A stretch of DNA of 64,000 bases from assembly GCF_902497555.1 (NCBI RefSeq), contig NZ_CABVGP010000002.1:1872501-1936500 (forward strand), given 5' to 3'. A program made the translations under genes and the position numbers. This document shows, piece after piece, positions 46,177-56,258 of the stretch (position 1 is its first letter; each line of letters begins with the position of its first letter). The notes beneath the pieces are model-generated. The model was not told the origin of the DNA. It saw only the letters and a list, made by a program, of their open reading frames with translations, and searched no databases. The DNA comes from Amycolatopsis camponoti (lineage in GTDB: Bacteria; Actinomycetota; Actinomycetes; Mycobacteriales; Pseudonocardiaceae).

Positions 46177-47255
46177 TCAGCATCCTGATCGCGGCCGGGG
46201 CGGGCCTGCTGATCTCCATCCTGCTCACGCCCTACCTGATCCGGGTGTTCTCCCGGCAGGGCTTCGGCCAGGAGATCCGTGAGGAAGGCCCGCAGGGACA
46301 CAAGTCCAAGCGCGGTACGCCGACGATGGGTGGCGTCGCGATCATCATCGCGATGGTCGTCGGGTACTTCGCCGCGCACTTGATCAACTGGATGTTCAAC
46401 TCCCGCAGCGGCGCGCCGACGGCCTCCGGGCTGCTCGTGCTGATGCTCGCGGTGGGCCTGGGGATCGTCGGGTTCCTCGACGACTTCATCAAGATCCGCA
46501 AGCAGCGCAACCTCGGGCTGAACAAGACCGCGAAGCTGGTCGGCCAGCTGGTGGTCACCATCGCCTTCGCGGTCCTGGCGCTGAACTTCGCGGACTCGCG
46601 CGGCATCACACCGGCGTCGGAAAGCCTTTCCTACGTCCGCGACCTCGCGCTGATCACCTTCCCCTCGGTGATCTTCGTGATCTTCTGCTACATCGTGATC
46701 TCCGGCTGGTCGAACGCGGTGAACTTCACCGACGGTCTCGACGGCCTGGCCGGCGGCTCGGCGGCGATGGTGCTGGCGACCTACGTCGTGATCGCGTTCT
46801 GGCAGGAGCGGCTGAACTGCGCCAACGGCCCGGCGCCCGCCTGCTACGACGTCCGCGACCCGCTCGACCTGGCGGTGGTCGCCGCCGCGGCCGCCGGCGC
46901 CTGCGTCGGGTTCCTCTGGTGGAACGCGGCCCCGGCGAAGATCTTCATGGGCGACACCGGCTCGCTGGCTCTCGGCGGCCTGGTCGCCGGGCTGTCGATG
47001 ACGACCCGCACCGAGCTGCTCGCCATCGTCATCGGCGGCCTGTTCATGGTCGAGATGATCTCGGTGGTCGCGCAGATCGCGGTGTTCCGGACGACCCGGC
47101 GAAGGCTGTTCCGGATGGCGCCGTTCCACCACCACTTCGAGCTCGCCGGGTGGGCGGAAACCACGGTGATCATCCGGTTCTGGCTGCTGTCCGCGATCTG
47201 CTGCATGTTCGGGCTCGGCCTGTTCTACAGCGAGCAGCTGGGCTTCGGCGGCTGA
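46173..47255 (+). CDS. mraY: Phospho-N-acetylmuramoyl-pentapeptide transferase
   Basis: 360 aa, ten helices. The catalytic loops [18 protein letters not shown] (Asp-Asp pair), [12 protein letters not shown] and [12 protein letters not shown], with [11 protein letters not shown] near the C-terminus, are diagnostic. It makes lipid I on undecaprenyl phosphate at the inner membrane face. GTG overlapping murF; murD starts 1 nt after its stop. Confidence 0.96.
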   Translation: MISILIAAGAGLLISILLTPYLIRVFSRQGFGQEIREEGPQGHKSKRGTPTMGGVAIIIAMVVGYFAAHLINWMFNSRSGAPTASGLLVLMLAVGLGIVGFLDDFIKIRKQRNLGLNKTAKLVGQLVVTIAFAVLALNFADSRGITPASESLSYVRDLALITFPSVIFVIFCYIVISGWSNAVNFTDGLDGLAGGSAAMVLATYVVIAFWQERLNCANGPAPACYDVRDPLDLAVVAAAAAGACVGFLWWNAAPAKIFMGDTGSLALGGLVAGLSMTTRTELLAIVIGGLFMVEMISVVAQIAVFRTTRRRLFRMAPFHHHFELAGWAETTVIIRFWLLSAICCMFGLGLFYSEQLGFGG

Positions 47256-47256
47256 C

Positions 47257-48663
47257 ATGGACATCGCCGGTCGTCACGTCCTGGTCGCCGGTGCGGGGGT
47301 CACCGGCAAGTCGATCGTGCCCGTCTTGGTCGACCTCGGCGCTCGCGTCACGGTCACCGACGGCAACGCCGAGCGCCTGGCCGAGCTGGACGGCCTGGGT
47401 GCCGAGCTGGTGCCCGGGCTGACCGAGCCGCCGTCCGACGTCGTCCTGGTCGTCACCAGCCCCGGCTGGCGGCCGACGTCGCCGCTGCTGGTGGCCGCCG
47501 CCGAGGCGGGTGTCGAGGTGATCGGCGACGTCGAGCTGGCCTGGCGGGTCGGGCAGCTGCGCGAGCACCCGCCGTCGTGGCTGGTGGTCACCGGCACCAA
47601 CGGCAAGACGACCACCGTCGGCATGCTGGAGTCGATCCTCAAGTCGGCCGGCTCCAACGCCGTGGCCTGCGGGAACATCGGCTACGCGGCCCTCGACGCG
47701 GTGCGCGCGGGCTACAACGTGCTGGCCGTGGAGCTGTCGAGCTTCCAGCTGCACTGGTCCTCGACCCTCGCCCCGGACGCGGCCGTGGTGCTCAACCTGG
47801 CCGAGGACCACATCGACTGGCACGGCTCGATGGACTCCTACGCCGCCGCCAAGGGCCGCGTGTACACCCGCGCCAAGGTCGCCGTGCACAACGCCGACGA
47901 CGAGTGGTCGACGCGGATCGCCGGCGAGCACGCGCCCGAGAGCGCCCGCCGCGTCGGCTTCCGGCTGGACACCCCGGCCGCCGACGAGCTGGGCCTGGTC
48001 GAAGACCTGCTGGTCGACCGCGCTTTCGTCGCCGACCCGGCGAACAGCGCCGAGGAGCTCGCCACGCTGTCGGACGTCCGCCCGGCCGGCCCGCACAACG
48101 TCTCCAACGCCCTCGCCGCGGCCGCGCTGGCCCGGGCCCACGGCGTCCCGCCGGAGGCCGTGCTGAAGGGCCTGCGCGAGTACCAGCCGGCGCCGCACCG
48201 GGCCGTCGAGGTGGCCGAGGTCGCCGGGGTCCGGTACGTCAACGACTCGAAGGCGACCAACCCGCACGCCGCCGCCGGGTCGCTGCGCGCGCACCGGAGC
48301 ATCGTCTGGATCGCCGGGGGTCAGCTCAAGGGCGCCTCCGTCGAAGAACTGGTGAGCAGTATCGCGGGCCGTCTCCGCGGAGTCGTGCTACTCGGCGTCG
48401 ATTCACCCGTGATCGCCGCCGCTGTTGCGCGACACGCGCCCGATGTCCCGGTGAACAGCCTCCGTCCGGGTGACCATGAACCCATGACTGCGGCGGTGAG
48501 TGCGGCCAGCGCGATGGCCCGGCCTGGTGACGTGGTGCTGCTCGCACCCGCCGCGGCGTCGTTGGACATGTTCCGCAACTACGGTGAGCGCGGCGACGCG
48601 TTCGCCGCGGCGGTGCACGTCCTCCGCGACGACGCGGCGGGGGAGCCGAGTGACGGTAGCTGA
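47257..48663 (+). CDS. murD: UDP-N-acetylmuramoylalanine--D-glutamate ligase
   Basis: 468 aa. N-terminal Rossmann-like GAGVTGKS, ATP loop VTGTNGKTTTVGML, ELSSFQLHWSS, LNLAEDHIDWHGSM and NDSKATNPHAA, all canonical for MurD. It adds D-Glu to UDP-MurNAc-L-Ala. ATG start. Its 3' end overlaps ftsW by 14 nt. Confidence 0.95.
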   Translation: MDIAGRHVLVAGAGVTGKSIVPVLVDLGARVTVTDGNAERLAELDGLGAELVPGLTEPPSDVVLVVTSPGWRPTSPLLVAAAEAGVEVIGDVELAWRVGQLREHPPSWLVVTGTNGKTTTVGMLESILKSAGSNAVACGNIGYAALDAVRAGYNVLAVELSSFQLHWSSTLAPDAAVVLNLAEDHIDWHGSMDSYAAAKGRVYTRAKVAVHNADDEWSTRIAGEHAPESARRVGFRLDTPAADELGLVEDLLVDRAFVADPANSAEELATLSDVRPAGPHNVSNALAAAALARAHGVPPEAVLKGLREYQPAPHRAVEVAEVAGVRYVNDSKATNPHAAAGSLRAHRSIVWIAGGQLKGASVEELVSSIAGRLRGVVLLGVDSPVIAAAVARHAPDVPVNSLRPGDHEPMTAAVSAASAMARPGDVVLLAPAAASLDMFRNYGERGDAFAAAVHVLRDDAAGEPSDGS

Positions 48664-50152
48664 GCCCAAGCCGAAGGTCCCGCCGAAGCGCCCGCGCCGC
48701 GAGCGCAAGGAGAGCGGCTTCGTCGCGTTCCGCACCGCGCTGACCGCGTGGCTCTCGCGTCCGCTGGCGTCGTTCCACCTCGTGCTCGCGCTGACCGGGG
48801 TGCTCACCGTCATCGGCATCGTCATGGTGCTCTCGGCGTCGTCGGTCGGCTCGTACAACCCGAAGACCGGCAGCGGCGTGTACGCCCTGTTCACCAAGCA
48901 CCTGGTGTTCGTCGCGCTCGGCGGCGTGGTGTTCTGGCTGGGCATGCGGGTCAAGCTGGAGCGGATCCGGCGGATGTCGGCCACCGCGACGGTGATCTGC
49001 CTGGGCCTGCTGGTGCTGGTCCTGACGCCGCTGGGCTCGACGGTGAACGGCTCGCAGGGCTGGTTCCGGATCGGCGAGTTCACCTTCCAGCCCGTCGAGG
49101 CCGCGAAGGTCGCGCTGGCGTTCTGGGGCGCGCACATCCTGGTGATCAAGTACAACGTGATCCACCAGTGGCGGCACCTGCTGGTGCCCGTGGTGCCGAT
49201 CGCGCTGCTGATGTTCGCCCTGGTCATGCTGCAACCGGACCTCGGCGGCACGGTCACCCTGGCCGTGGTGCTGCTGGCCCTGCTGTGGTTCGCCGGCGCT
49301 CCGAAACGGCTGTTCGGCGTGATCCTCGCGGGCGGCCTGGCCGGCGTGCTCGTGCTCGCCCTCATCGCGCCCTACCGGCTCGCCCGCGTCATGTCGTTCC
49401 TCTCACCGGACGCCGACACCACCGCCGAAGGCTTCCAGGCCAACCAGGCCAAGCTGGCGCTCGCCGACGGCGGGCTGTTCGGCAAGGGCCTCGGCCAGGG
49501 CGCGGCCAGCTGGAACTACCTGCCGAACGTGCAGAACGACTTCATCTTCGCCCTGATCGGCGAGGAGCTCGGGCTGATCGGGTGCGTCGTCGTGCTCGCC
49601 CTGTTCGCCGCGGTCGCCGTCGTGGGCCTGCGGATCGCCACCCGCAACATCGACCCGTGGATCCGGATCGTCTCCGGCACGCTGACCGTGTTCCTGGTCG
49701 CGCAGGCCGGCATCAACATCGGCTACGTCGTCGGCCTGCTGCCCGTCACCGGCGTCACGCTGCCGCTGATCTCCTACGGCGGCACCTCGCTGGTGATCAC
49801 CATGCTCATCATGGGCGTGCTCGCGAACGCCGCCCGGCACGAACCGGAGGCGGTGGCCGCACTGCGCACACAGGGGCCGGGTAAATTCGGACGCCTGCTG
49901 CGGCTGCCCGCGCCCGATCCGTACCGCCCGCCCGCCACCCGCAAGGGTGCGGCGCGCACCGGGGCGAAGGCGGCCAGGCCCGCGCCCCGTGCGGCGCGGC
50001 CCGCCCCGGCGCAGGAACGACGCAGGTCGGTCCGCGAGCCGGTGCGCCGCAGCGCGGCACGGACGAGCACGGCCACGTCTCGCGGCGGGGCCGCGCGGAC
50101 AACAGCGAGCCGTGGTACCCGGAGTACCGCGAACCGGAGAGGTCATTGGTGA
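48650..50152 (+). CDS. ftsW: Septal peptidoglycan glycosyltransferase FtsW (SEDS family)
   Basis: 500 aa with about ten helices after a basic cytoplasmic start. SEDS features: [32 protein letters not shown], and the catalytic-region loop [26 protein letters not shown], plus [11 protein letters not shown]. The C-terminal ~110 residues are a cytoplasmic Arg/Ala/Pro tail, longer than in E. coli but usual in actinobacteria. Pairs with FtsI. GTG start, inside murD. Confidence 0.95.
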   Translation: MTVAEPKPKVPPKRPRRERKESGFVAFRTALTAWLSRPLASFHLVLALTGVLTVIGIVMVLSASSVGSYNPKTGSGVYALFTKHLVFVALGGVVFWLGMRVKLERIRRMSATATVICLGLLVLVLTPLGSTVNGSQGWFRIGEFTFQPVEAAKVALAFWGAHILVIKYNVIHQWRHLLVPVVPIALLMFALVMLQPDLGGTVTLAVVLLALLWFAGAPKRLFGVILAGGLAGVLVLALIAPYRLARVMSFLSPDADTTAEGFQANQAKLALADGGLFGKGLGQGAASWNYLPNVQNDFIFALIGEELGLIGCVVVLALFAAVAVVGLRIATRNIDPWIRIVSGTLTVFLVAQAGINIGYVVGLLPVTGVTLPLISYGGTSLVITMLIMGVLANAARHEPEAVAALRTQGPGKFGRLLRLPAPDPYRPPATRKGAARTGAKAARPAPRAARPAPAQERRRSVREPVRRSAARTSTATSRGGAARTTASRGTRSTANRRGHW

Positions 50153-51273
50153 GCAAGCCCGTCAAGGGAACCGAGCGGTCTGCCGCGGGCAAGGGGCCCG
50201 TGGTCGTGGTCGCCGGTGGTGGCACCGCAGGACACATCGAACCCGCCCTCGCCCTGGCCGACGCCGTCATGCGGCTGCGCCCCGACGCGACGGTCGTGGC
50301 GCTGGGTACCGAGCGCGGCCTGGAGAACAAGCTCGTCCCCGCCCGCGGTTACCCCCTGGAGCTGATCCCGCCGGTGCCGCTGCCCCGCAAGCCGACGCCG
50401 GAGCTGCTGCGGCTGCCGCTGAAGGTGCGCGACTCCGTCCGCAAGACCCGTGAGGTGCTGGACCGGGTCGGCGCGGACGTCGTCGTCGGCTTCGGCGGCT
50501 ACGTCGCCCTCCCGGCCTACCTCGCCGCGCGCGGACGCGTCCCGATCGTCGTGCACGAGGCCAACAAGTCGGCGGGCCTGGCGAACAAGGTCGGCGCGCG
50601 GTTCGCCAAGCGCGTCGCCGTCGCCGTCCCGGGGACCCCGCTGCCGAAGGCCGAGGTCGTCGGGATCCCGCTGCGTCGGTCGATCACCTCGCTGGACCGC
50701 GCCGCGCTGCGCGCCGAGGCCCGCGAGCACTTCGGGCTGGACCCGGACGCGCCGACGCTGCTGGTGTTCGGCGGTTCGCAGGGCGCGCAGTCGATCAACG
50801 CCGCGGTGTCCGGCGCGGCCAAAGACCTGGCCGACGCCGGGATCGGCGTGCTGCACGCGCACGGGCCGAAGAACACGCTGGTCGTCCAGGAGTTCCCGGG
50901 CAAGCCGGCGTACGTGCCGGTGCCGTACCTGGAGCGGATGGACCTGGCCTACGCGGCCGCGGACGTCGCGATCTGCCGCTCGGGCGCGATGACGGTCGCC
51001 GAGGTGACCTCGGTCGGGCTGCCCGCGGTGTTCGTCCCGCTGCCGATCGGCAACGGCGAGCAGGCGTCCAACGGCCGGCCCGCCGTCGACGCCGGTGCCG
51101 CGCTGATGGTCGAAGACGCCGACCTGACCCCGGCCAAGGTCGCCGAGCTGGTCGTCCCGCTGGTCGTCGACGCCGACCGCGTCGCGAAGATGAGCGCGGC
51201 GGCGGCGGGCATGGGCCACCGCGAGGCCGACGAGACCCTCGCCCGCATCGTCTTGGAGGCCGCCGGTGCCTGA
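50149..51273 (+). CDS. murG: UDP-N-acetylglucosamine--N-acetylmuramyl-(pentapeptide) pyrophosphoryl-undecaprenol N-acetylglucosamine transferase
   Basis: 374 aa GT-B enzyme that makes lipid [22 protein letters not shown] is the N-terminal glycine loop, [16 protein letters not shown] the second, and [12 protein letters not shown] with [24 protein letters not shown] the UDP-GlcNAc site. GTG overlaps ftsW by 4 nt (TTG 50146 possible); overlaps murC by 8 nt. Confidence 0.95.
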   Translation: MSKPVKGTERSAAGKGPVVVVAGGGTAGHIEPALALADAVMRLRPDATVVALGTERGLENKLVPARGYPLELIPPVPLPRKPTPELLRLPLKVRDSVRKTREVLDRVGADVVVGFGGYVALPAYLAARGRVPIVVHEANKSAGLANKVGARFAKRVAVAVPGTPLPKAEVVGIPLRRSITSLDRAALRAEAREHFGLDPDAPTLLVFGGSQGAQSINAAVSGAAKDLADAGIGVLHAHGPKNTLVVQEFPGKPAYVPVPYLERMDLAYAAADVAICRSGAMTVAEVTSVGLPAVFVPLPIGNGEQASNGRPAVDAGAALMVEDADLTPAKVAELVVPLVVDADRVAKMSAAAAGMGHREADETLARIVLEAAGA

Positions 51274-52663
51274 CTTGCCTGAAGAGCTGCGCCGGGCGCA
51301 CCTGATCGGGATCGGCGGCGCCGGCATGTCCGGCATCGCGCGGATCCTGCTGGCCAGGGGCGCTTTCGTGTCGGGCTCGGACGCCAAGGAGTCGCGCGCG
51401 CTGCTGTCGCTGCGGGCCCAGGGCGCCGAGCTGTTCGTCGGCCAGGCCGCCGAGAACCTGACCGCCCTTTCCGAGCCGCCTTCGTCGGTGGTCGTCTCGA
51501 CGGCCATCAAGGAGACCAACCCCGAGCTGGCCGCGGCGCGGGCCGCGGGGATCCCGGTGCTGCACCGGGCCCAGGCGCTGGCCGGGCTGATGGAAGGCCA
51601 CCGCGTCGCCTGCATCGCGGGCACGCACGGCAAGACGTCGACGACGTCGATGCTCACCGTGGCGCTGCAGCGCTGCCGGCTCGACCCGTCGTTCGCCATC
51701 GGCGGCGACCTCAACGAGTCCGGGGCCAACGCCCACCACGGCGAGGGCGGCATCTTCGTCGCCGAGGCCGACGAGAGCGACGGCTCGTTCCTGACCTACT
51801 CGCCGTCGGTCGCGGTCGTGACGAACGTCGAGCCGGACCACCTGGACCACCACGGCACCGCCGAGGCCTACACGAAGGTGTTCACCGAGTTCGTGGGCCG
51901 GATCGTGCCGGGCGGGCTGCTGATCGTCTGCGGGGACGACCCCGCGGCGGACGAGCTGGGCAAGCAGGCCGCGGAGCTGGGCGTGCGCGTGCGCCGCTAC
52001 GGCCGCACGGTCACCGACGAGGGCGACGCGCGCATCCTCGACTACGCGCCGGCCCCGGACGGCGGTGTCGTCCGGCTCGCGCTGGACGGTTCGGAGCTGT
52101 CGGTGCGGGTCGCCGTGCCGGGTGAGCACATGGCGCTCAACGCGGTCGCGGCGCTGCTGGCCGGGCTGGAGCTGGGCGCGCCCGCCGACGGTTTGGCGGA
52201 GGGCCTGGCGGCCTTCGGCGGCGTCCGGCGGCGGTTCGAGTTCAAGGGCCGGTCCGGCGACATCCGCGTCTACGACGACTACGCCCACCACCCGACCGAG
52301 GTCGACGCGCAGCTGCGCGCGGTGCGCACCGCGGCCGGGTCCGGCCGGGTCGTCGTCGTGTTCCAGCCACACCTGTACTCGCGGACGAAGCTGTTCTCGA
52401 AGGAGTTCGCCGCGGCGTTGTCCTTGGCCGACGAGGTCGTCGTGCTGGACGTCTACGGCGCCCGCGAGGAGCCGGAGCCGGGCGTGACGGGCGCGCTGAT
52501 CGCCGACGCGGTGACCGTGCCGGTGCACTACGAGCCCGCGTTCGACGTCGCCGCTCGGCTGGTCGCCGGCCTGGTGCGCGGCAGCGACCTCGTCGTCACC
52601 ATGGGCGCCGGGGACGTGACGCAGCTGGGCCCGGAGATCCTCGCCGAGCTGGACAAGCGCTGA
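51266..52663 (+). CDS. murC: UDP-N-acetylmuramate--L-alanine ligase
   Basis: 465 aa. [21 protein letters not shown] (UDP site), ATP loop [35 protein letters not shown] and [18 protein letters not shown] are MurC hallmarks. First Mur ligase, adding L-Ala to UDP-MurNAc. GTG start within murG; ftsQ begins 4 nt after its stop. Confidence 0.96.
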   Translation: MPDLPEELRRAHLIGIGGAGMSGIARILLARGAFVSGSDAKESRALLSLRAQGAELFVGQAAENLTALSEPPSSVVVSTAIKETNPELAAARAAGIPVLHRAQALAGLMEGHRVACIAGTHGKTSTTSMLTVALQRCRLDPSFAIGGDLNESGANAHHGEGGIFVAEADESDGSFLTYSPSVAVVTNVEPDHLDHHGTAEAYTKVFTEFVGRIVPGGLLIVCGDDPAADELGKQAAELGVRVRRYGRTVTDEGDARILDYAPAPDGGVVRLALDGSELSVRVAVPGEHMALNAVAALLAGLELGAPADGLAEGLAAFGGVRRRFEFKGRSGDIRVYDDYAHHPTEVDAQLRAVRTAAGSGRVVVVFQPHLYSRTKLFSKEFAAALSLADEVVVLDVYGAREEPEPGVTGALIADAVTVPVHYEPAFDVAARLVAGLVRGSDLVVTMGAGDVTQLGPEILAELDKR

Positions 52664-52667
52664 GCCG

Positions 52668-53519
52668 ATGAGTCCGACCAGGGAACGCCGCCGTCCGTCC
52701 GAAGAGGACGAACGGGATCGCGCCGCCCTGGCGCGGGAACGCCGGGGGCGGCGCTCCGACGAGGAACGCCGCCGCACCCGCGCCGCGCGCCCGAAGACCG
52801 GCCCGCGCCCCAAGACCGGTGCGCGCGCCCGGCCCACCCGGCAGGTGGAGATCCGCCGCCGGTGGGTCGCGCTGCTCACCGTGCTGACCGTCGTCGCGTC
52901 GGTCTACCTGCTGTTCTTCAGCTCGATGCTCGGCGCGAAGGAGGTCGCGGTCAGCGGCTCGCGCACGGTGACCGCCGACCAGATCCGCGCGGTCGCGGCG
53001 GTGCCGATGGACAAGCCGCTGCTGCGGCTGAGCACCGACGAGATCCGCGACAAGGTGGCCGGGATGCCGGGCATCGCGACGGTCGAGGTGTCGCGGTCGT
53101 GGCCGAACACGGTCGAGATCACGGTGACCGAGCGGACGGCGATCGCGTTCTTCGACAGCGGCCCGGGCGGCGACGGCGTCCACCTCGTCGACGGCGGCGG
53201 CGTGGTGTTCAAGACGGTCCCGGCGCGGCCGGCGGGGCTGCCCGAGCTGAAGCTGCCCAAGGTGTCGGCGGACGACCCGGTGACGCGTGCGGTGACCGCG
53301 GTCCTCGGGGTGATCCCGGAGCAGCTGCTGAAGCAGGTCACGACGGCGACGGCGAGGACCCCGGCGAGCGTGGAGTTCACGCTGTCGAGCGGGAAGATCG
53401 TCCGCTGGGGGACGGCGGAGCAGACGGACCGCAAGGCGAAGGTCCTGGCGGCGCTGCTCACGCAAGACGGCAAGGTCTACGACGTCGCGGCGCCCGAGCT
53501 GCCGACCATCACCTCCTGA
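52668..53519 (+). CDS. ftsQ: Cell division protein FtsQ
   Basis: 283 aa. A very basic cytoplasmic part (~60 residues), one helix (VALLTVLTVVASVYLLFFSSML), then the POTRA domain (GAKEVAVSGSRTVTADQIRAVAAVPMDKPLLRLST) and beta domain (VEVSRSWPNTVEITVTERTAIAFF). Links early and late division proteins. In most actinobacteria ftsZ is the next gene; here the cluster stops and an unrelated ~10-kb segment follows. Confidence 0.93.
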   Translation: MSPTRERRRPSEEDERDRAALARERRGRRSDEERRRTRAARPKTGPRPKTGARARPTRQVEIRRRWVALLTVLTVVASVYLLFFSSMLGAKEVAVSGSRTVTADQIRAVAAVPMDKPLLRLSTDEIRDKVAGMPGIATVEVSRSWPNTVEITVTERTAIAFFDSGPGGDGVHLVDGGGVVFKTVPARPAGLPELKLPKVSADDPVTRAVTAVLGVIPEQLLKQVTTATARTPASVEFTLSSGKIVRWGTAEQTDRKAKVLAALLTQDGKVYDVAAPELPTITS

Positions 53520-53542
53520 TCTCTCGTTTGCGTGCGCCAGGG

Positions 53543-53580
53543 TTCTCGTATGCCGTACGATCTCGTACGACATACGAGAA
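53543..53580. promoter_or_regulatory. 38-bp dyad operator upstream of the NmrA-family gene
   Basis: TTCTCGTATGCCGTACG (53543-53559) and CGTACGACATACGAGAA (53564-53580) are 17-nt arms with one mismatch around ATCT, ending 13 nt before the ATG. Size and symmetry suit a TetR-type repressor; none is encoded next to it. Confidence 0.75.
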
Positions 53581-53593
53581 CGAGGAGGGTGTC

Positions 53594-54418
53594 ATGACGA
53601 TTCTGGTGACGGGGGCGACCGGCAGCGTGGGCCGCCTGGTGGTGGACGAACTGCTGGCCTTGGGGGCGCCGGTGCGGGCGCTGACCGTCGATCCCGAGCG
53701 CGCGCACCTGCCTTCGGCCGCCGAAGTCGTGGTCGGTTCGCTCGCGCGGCCGTCGACAGTGCCCCTCGATGGTGTCGACGCCGTGTACCTCGCCCCGATG
53801 GCGCGGACCGTCCGGCGGTTCTGCGAGCTGGCCACCGAAGCCGGCATCAAGCGGGTCGTGGCGCTGTCGGGCAGCAGTGTCGGCGACGACCACGAGGGCT
53901 CCAGTGGCAACGAGTACGGCACCGTGGAAGCCGCGGTCCGGGAAGCCGGCTTCGCGTGGACGTTCCTGCGGCCCGGCGTCTTCATGAACAACACGCTCGA
54001 CTGGGCGCCCATGGTCCGCGCGGGCGAGGTCGCCGTGGCCTACGGCGACGCGACGCAGACCCCGATCGACCTCGGGGACATCGCCGCGGTGGCCGCCCGG
54101 GTGCTCACCACCGAAGGCCACGTCGGCGCCACGTACGTCCTCAGTGGACCGGAGGCGATCAGCCCGCGGGGGCAGGTCGCGACGCTGGAGTCCGTGCTGG
54201 GAAAGGAAATCCGGTTCCGCGAGCTGACCCGTGACGAGCAGCGCGCGCAGTGGGTCGGGTACGGCGTCCCGGAGCAGGCGGTCGACTGGATCCTGGACGG
54301 CTTCGAGGAAACCTTGCGGCACCCGCAGGTGCCGACCGGTGTGGTCGAAGAGCTGCTGGGCCGTCCGGGGACGACGTACGCGGAGTGGGCCGCGGCGAAC
54401 CGGGAGGTGTTCGGCTAG
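53594..54418 (+). CDS. NmrA/NAD(P)-binding atypical SDR family protein
   Basis: 274 aa. The Rossmann loop ILVTGATGSVGRLVVDEL opens the protein; VDAVYLAPMA, VVALSGSSVGDD and FLRPGVFMNNTLDW follow. The catalytic YxxxK is absent, as in NmrA-like and quinone-reductase-like atypical SDRs. Substrate unknown. RBS GAGGAGG. A large palindrome precedes it. Ends convergent with the MFS gene (4-nt overlap). Confidence 0.82.
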   Translation: MTILVTGATGSVGRLVVDELLALGAPVRALTVDPERAHLPSAAEVVVGSLARPSTVPLDGVDAVYLAPMARTVRRFCELATEAGIKRVVALSGSSVGDDHEGSSGNEYGTVEAAVREAGFAWTFLRPGVFMNNTLDWAPMVRAGEVAVAYGDATQTPIDLGDIAAVAARVLTTEGHVGATYVLSGPEAISPRGQVATLESVLGKEIRFRELTRDEQRAQWVGYGVPEQAVDWILDGFEETLRHPQVPTGVVEELLGRPGTTYAEWAAANREVFG

Positions 54419-55584
54419 ACCCGGGTGCGGGTCATCCCGGCCAGGCCGAGCAGCGGGAGGACGCCGGCGAAGACGACGACCGCCGTCCAGCCGCCGAGGT
54501 GGTAGGCGATCGAGCCCGCCTGGGAGCCGATCGCGCCGCCGATGAAGAACGTGCCCAGGTACATGCTGTTGACCCGGGCGCGGGCGGACGGGTCGAGCTG
54601 GTAGATCGTGTGCTGGCCGGTGACCAGCGTCGCCTGGACGGCCATGTCGACCGCGATCGCGGCGATCGCCAGCAGGACGACGCTGTGCGCGCCGAACCCG
54701 GCGAGCGCGAAGGCCGCCGCGCAGAGCACGAAGGCGCCCGCGGTGAGCCGGCGGCCGTGGCCGTGGTCCGACCACCGCCCGGCCAGTGGCGCCACCGCGG
54801 CGCCCGCCGCGCCGGCGAGTGCGAACAGGCCGACGCCGAGCTGCGTGTAGTTGAACGGCGGGGCGGTGAGCACGAAGGCGATCGTCGTCCAGAACGCGCT
54901 GAACGCCCCGAACATCGCCGACTGGTACAGCGCGCGGTGGCGCAGCGCGGGGTGCTTCTTCCACATCGCGAGGGTCGAGCGCAACAGCTGTCCATAGGGG
55001 ACGTCGGTCTTGGGTGCGCGGCGCGGCAGGATCAACCGCAGCACGACGGCGAGCGCGGCCATCGCGGCCGCCGAGATCAGGAACACCACGCGCCAGCTCG
55101 TCACCTCGGCCAGGAAGCTGGCGACCACGCGCGAGAGCAGGATGCCGAACAGCAGCCCGCTCACGACGCGCCCGACGATCCGGCCGCGGATGGCGTCGGG
55201 GGAGATGTCGGCGGCGAACGGGATGAGGATCTGCACGACCACCGACGCGGCCCCGACGACCAGGGAGGCGATGAGCAGCACGGCGAACCCGGGGGCGAGC
55301 CCGGTGACGACGAGGCCGGCGCAGGCGACCGCGAGCAGCGTCGCGACGAGCCCGCGGTTCTCGAGGCGGTCGCCCAGCGGGACGAGCAGCAGCATGCCCG
55401 CGGCGTAGCCGATCTGGGTGGCGGTGACGACCCCGCCCGCGGCGGCCTCGCCGACGCCGAAGGTGTGCCGCAGCTCGGCGAGCAGCGGCTGGGCGTAGTA
55501 GAGGTTGGCGACGGTCAGTCCACAGGAGGCAGCCAGCAGCAACACGAGCCAGCCGGGCGGCGCTTGCTGCTTCGTGTCCGTCAT
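54415..55584 (-). CDS. MFS transporter (drug/sugar exporter type)
   Basis: 389 aa with about twelve helices. LLAASCGLTVANLYYAQPLLAEL and GYAAGMLLLVPLGDRLENR (motif A-like) are typical of the MFS_1 exporters near AraJ/YdhP. Start ATG with AAGGGGG upstream. It is divergent from a CGNR-type regulator across 77 nt containing an inverted-repeat operator, so regulated export of an unknown compound is likely. Confidence 0.85.
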   Translation of the reverse strand: MTDTKQQAPPGWLVLLLAASCGLTVANLYYAQPLLAELRHTFGVGEAAAGGVVTATQIGYAAGMLLLVPLGDRLENRGLVATLLAVACAGLVVTGLAPGFAVLLIASLVVGAASVVVQILIPFAADISPDAIRGRIVGRVVSGLLFGILLSRVVASFLAEVTSWRVVFLISAAAMAALAVVLRLILPRRAPKTDVPYGQLLRSTLAMWKKHPALRHRALYQSAMFGAFSAFWTTIAFVLTAPPFNYTQLGVGLFALAGAAGAAVAPLAGRWSDHGHGRRLTAGAFVLCAAAFALAGFGAHSVVLLAIAAIAVDMAVQATLVTGQHTIYQLDPSARARVNSMYLGTFFIGGAIGSQAGSIAYHLGGWTAVVVFAGVLPLLGLAGMTRTRV

Positions 55585-55598
55585 GCGTGCCCCCTTGT

Positions 55599-55644
55599 GG
55601 AACCGGTTTGATCGGTTCCCGACGGTACCAGTCAAACCGGTTCC
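55599..55644. promoter_or_regulatory. Shared operator between MFS and CGNR genes
   Basis: GGAACCGGTTTGA (55599-55611) and TCAAACCGGTTCC (55632-55644) are perfect inverted 13-mers; another half-site GGTTCC lies at 55614-55619. Located between both divergent starts. Confidence 0.75.
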
Positions 55645-55648
55645 GGAG

Positions 55649-55654
55649 TACTGT
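55649..55654 (+). promoter_or_regulatory. Leaderless-type -10 element of the CGNR gene
   Basis: TACTGT, 7 nt, then ATG 55662; directly downstream of the operator. Confidence 0.5.
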
Positions 55655-55661
55655 GACCCTT

Positions 55662-56192
55662 ATGACGGAACGATTCCGCGCGGGAGCGGGCAGACTGTGC
55701 CTCGACTTCATCCGGACGTTGCGCTACCGGGGGACGCCGGCGGAGCTGGAAGAGCTGCCCGACGAGGCGGCGTGGGGAGCGTGGATCGACGAGTTCGGCC
55801 CGTTCTCGTCACCGGTCCGCCCCCTCGCGGTGGGTGACGCGCGCGAGGCGCGCGAGGCGATCCACGCGGTGCTCACGTCCGCGGTGCGCGATCCGGTCCG
55901 CCGTCGCTTGAACCGCTTCGCCGCGCTGCCGGTGCCCGCGCCGTCGCTGGCTCCGTCGGGCGAATTGCGGTGGCAGGCCGCGGATCCCGCGGAGGCGATG
56001 CTGGCCCTGCTCGCCCGGGACGCGCTGGATCTGGTGACGTCCCCGCAGTTCGCGCGCGTGCGCCGCTGCGCGGGAGAGCGGTGCGGGGCGCTGTTCCTGG
56101 ACACGTCGAGGCCCGGGACGCGGCGGTGGTGCTCGATGGAGATCTGCGGGAACCAGGCGAAGAAGTCGACTTATCGAGCCAAGGTGCACTGA
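55662..56192 (+). CDS. ABATE/CGNR zinc-finger family regulator
   Basis: 176 aa. The N-terminal ABATE-like domain begins GAGRLCLDFIRTLRYRG. The C-terminal zinc finger is CAGERCGALFLDTSRPGTRRWCSMEICGNQAKKSTYR, with the namesake C-G-N and four Cys. CGNR proteins are presumed DNA-binding regulators, here facing the MFS exporter gene and an operator that probably serves both. Effector unknown. Confidence 0.85.
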   Translation: MTERFRAGAGRLCLDFIRTLRYRGTPAELEELPDEAAWGAWIDEFGPFSSPVRPLAVGDAREAREAIHAVLTSAVRDPVRRRLNRFAALPVPAPSLAPSGELRWQAADPAEAMLALLARDALDLVTSPQFARVRRCAGERCGALFLDTSRPGTRRWCSMEICGNQAKKSTYRAKVH

Positions 56193-56214
56193 CGCGGCTG
56201 GTGCACCGACGCGA

Positions 56215-56247
56215 AACGGCCCCCTCGGCGAAAAGGAGGGGGCCGTT
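56215..56247. terminator. Bidirectional terminator between CGNR and OsmC genes
   Basis: AACGGCCCCCTC (56215-56226) pairs perfectly with GAGGGGGCCGTT (56236-56247). It serves two convergent genes. Confidence 0.85.
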
Positions 56248-56258
56248 CGCGACGAGCC

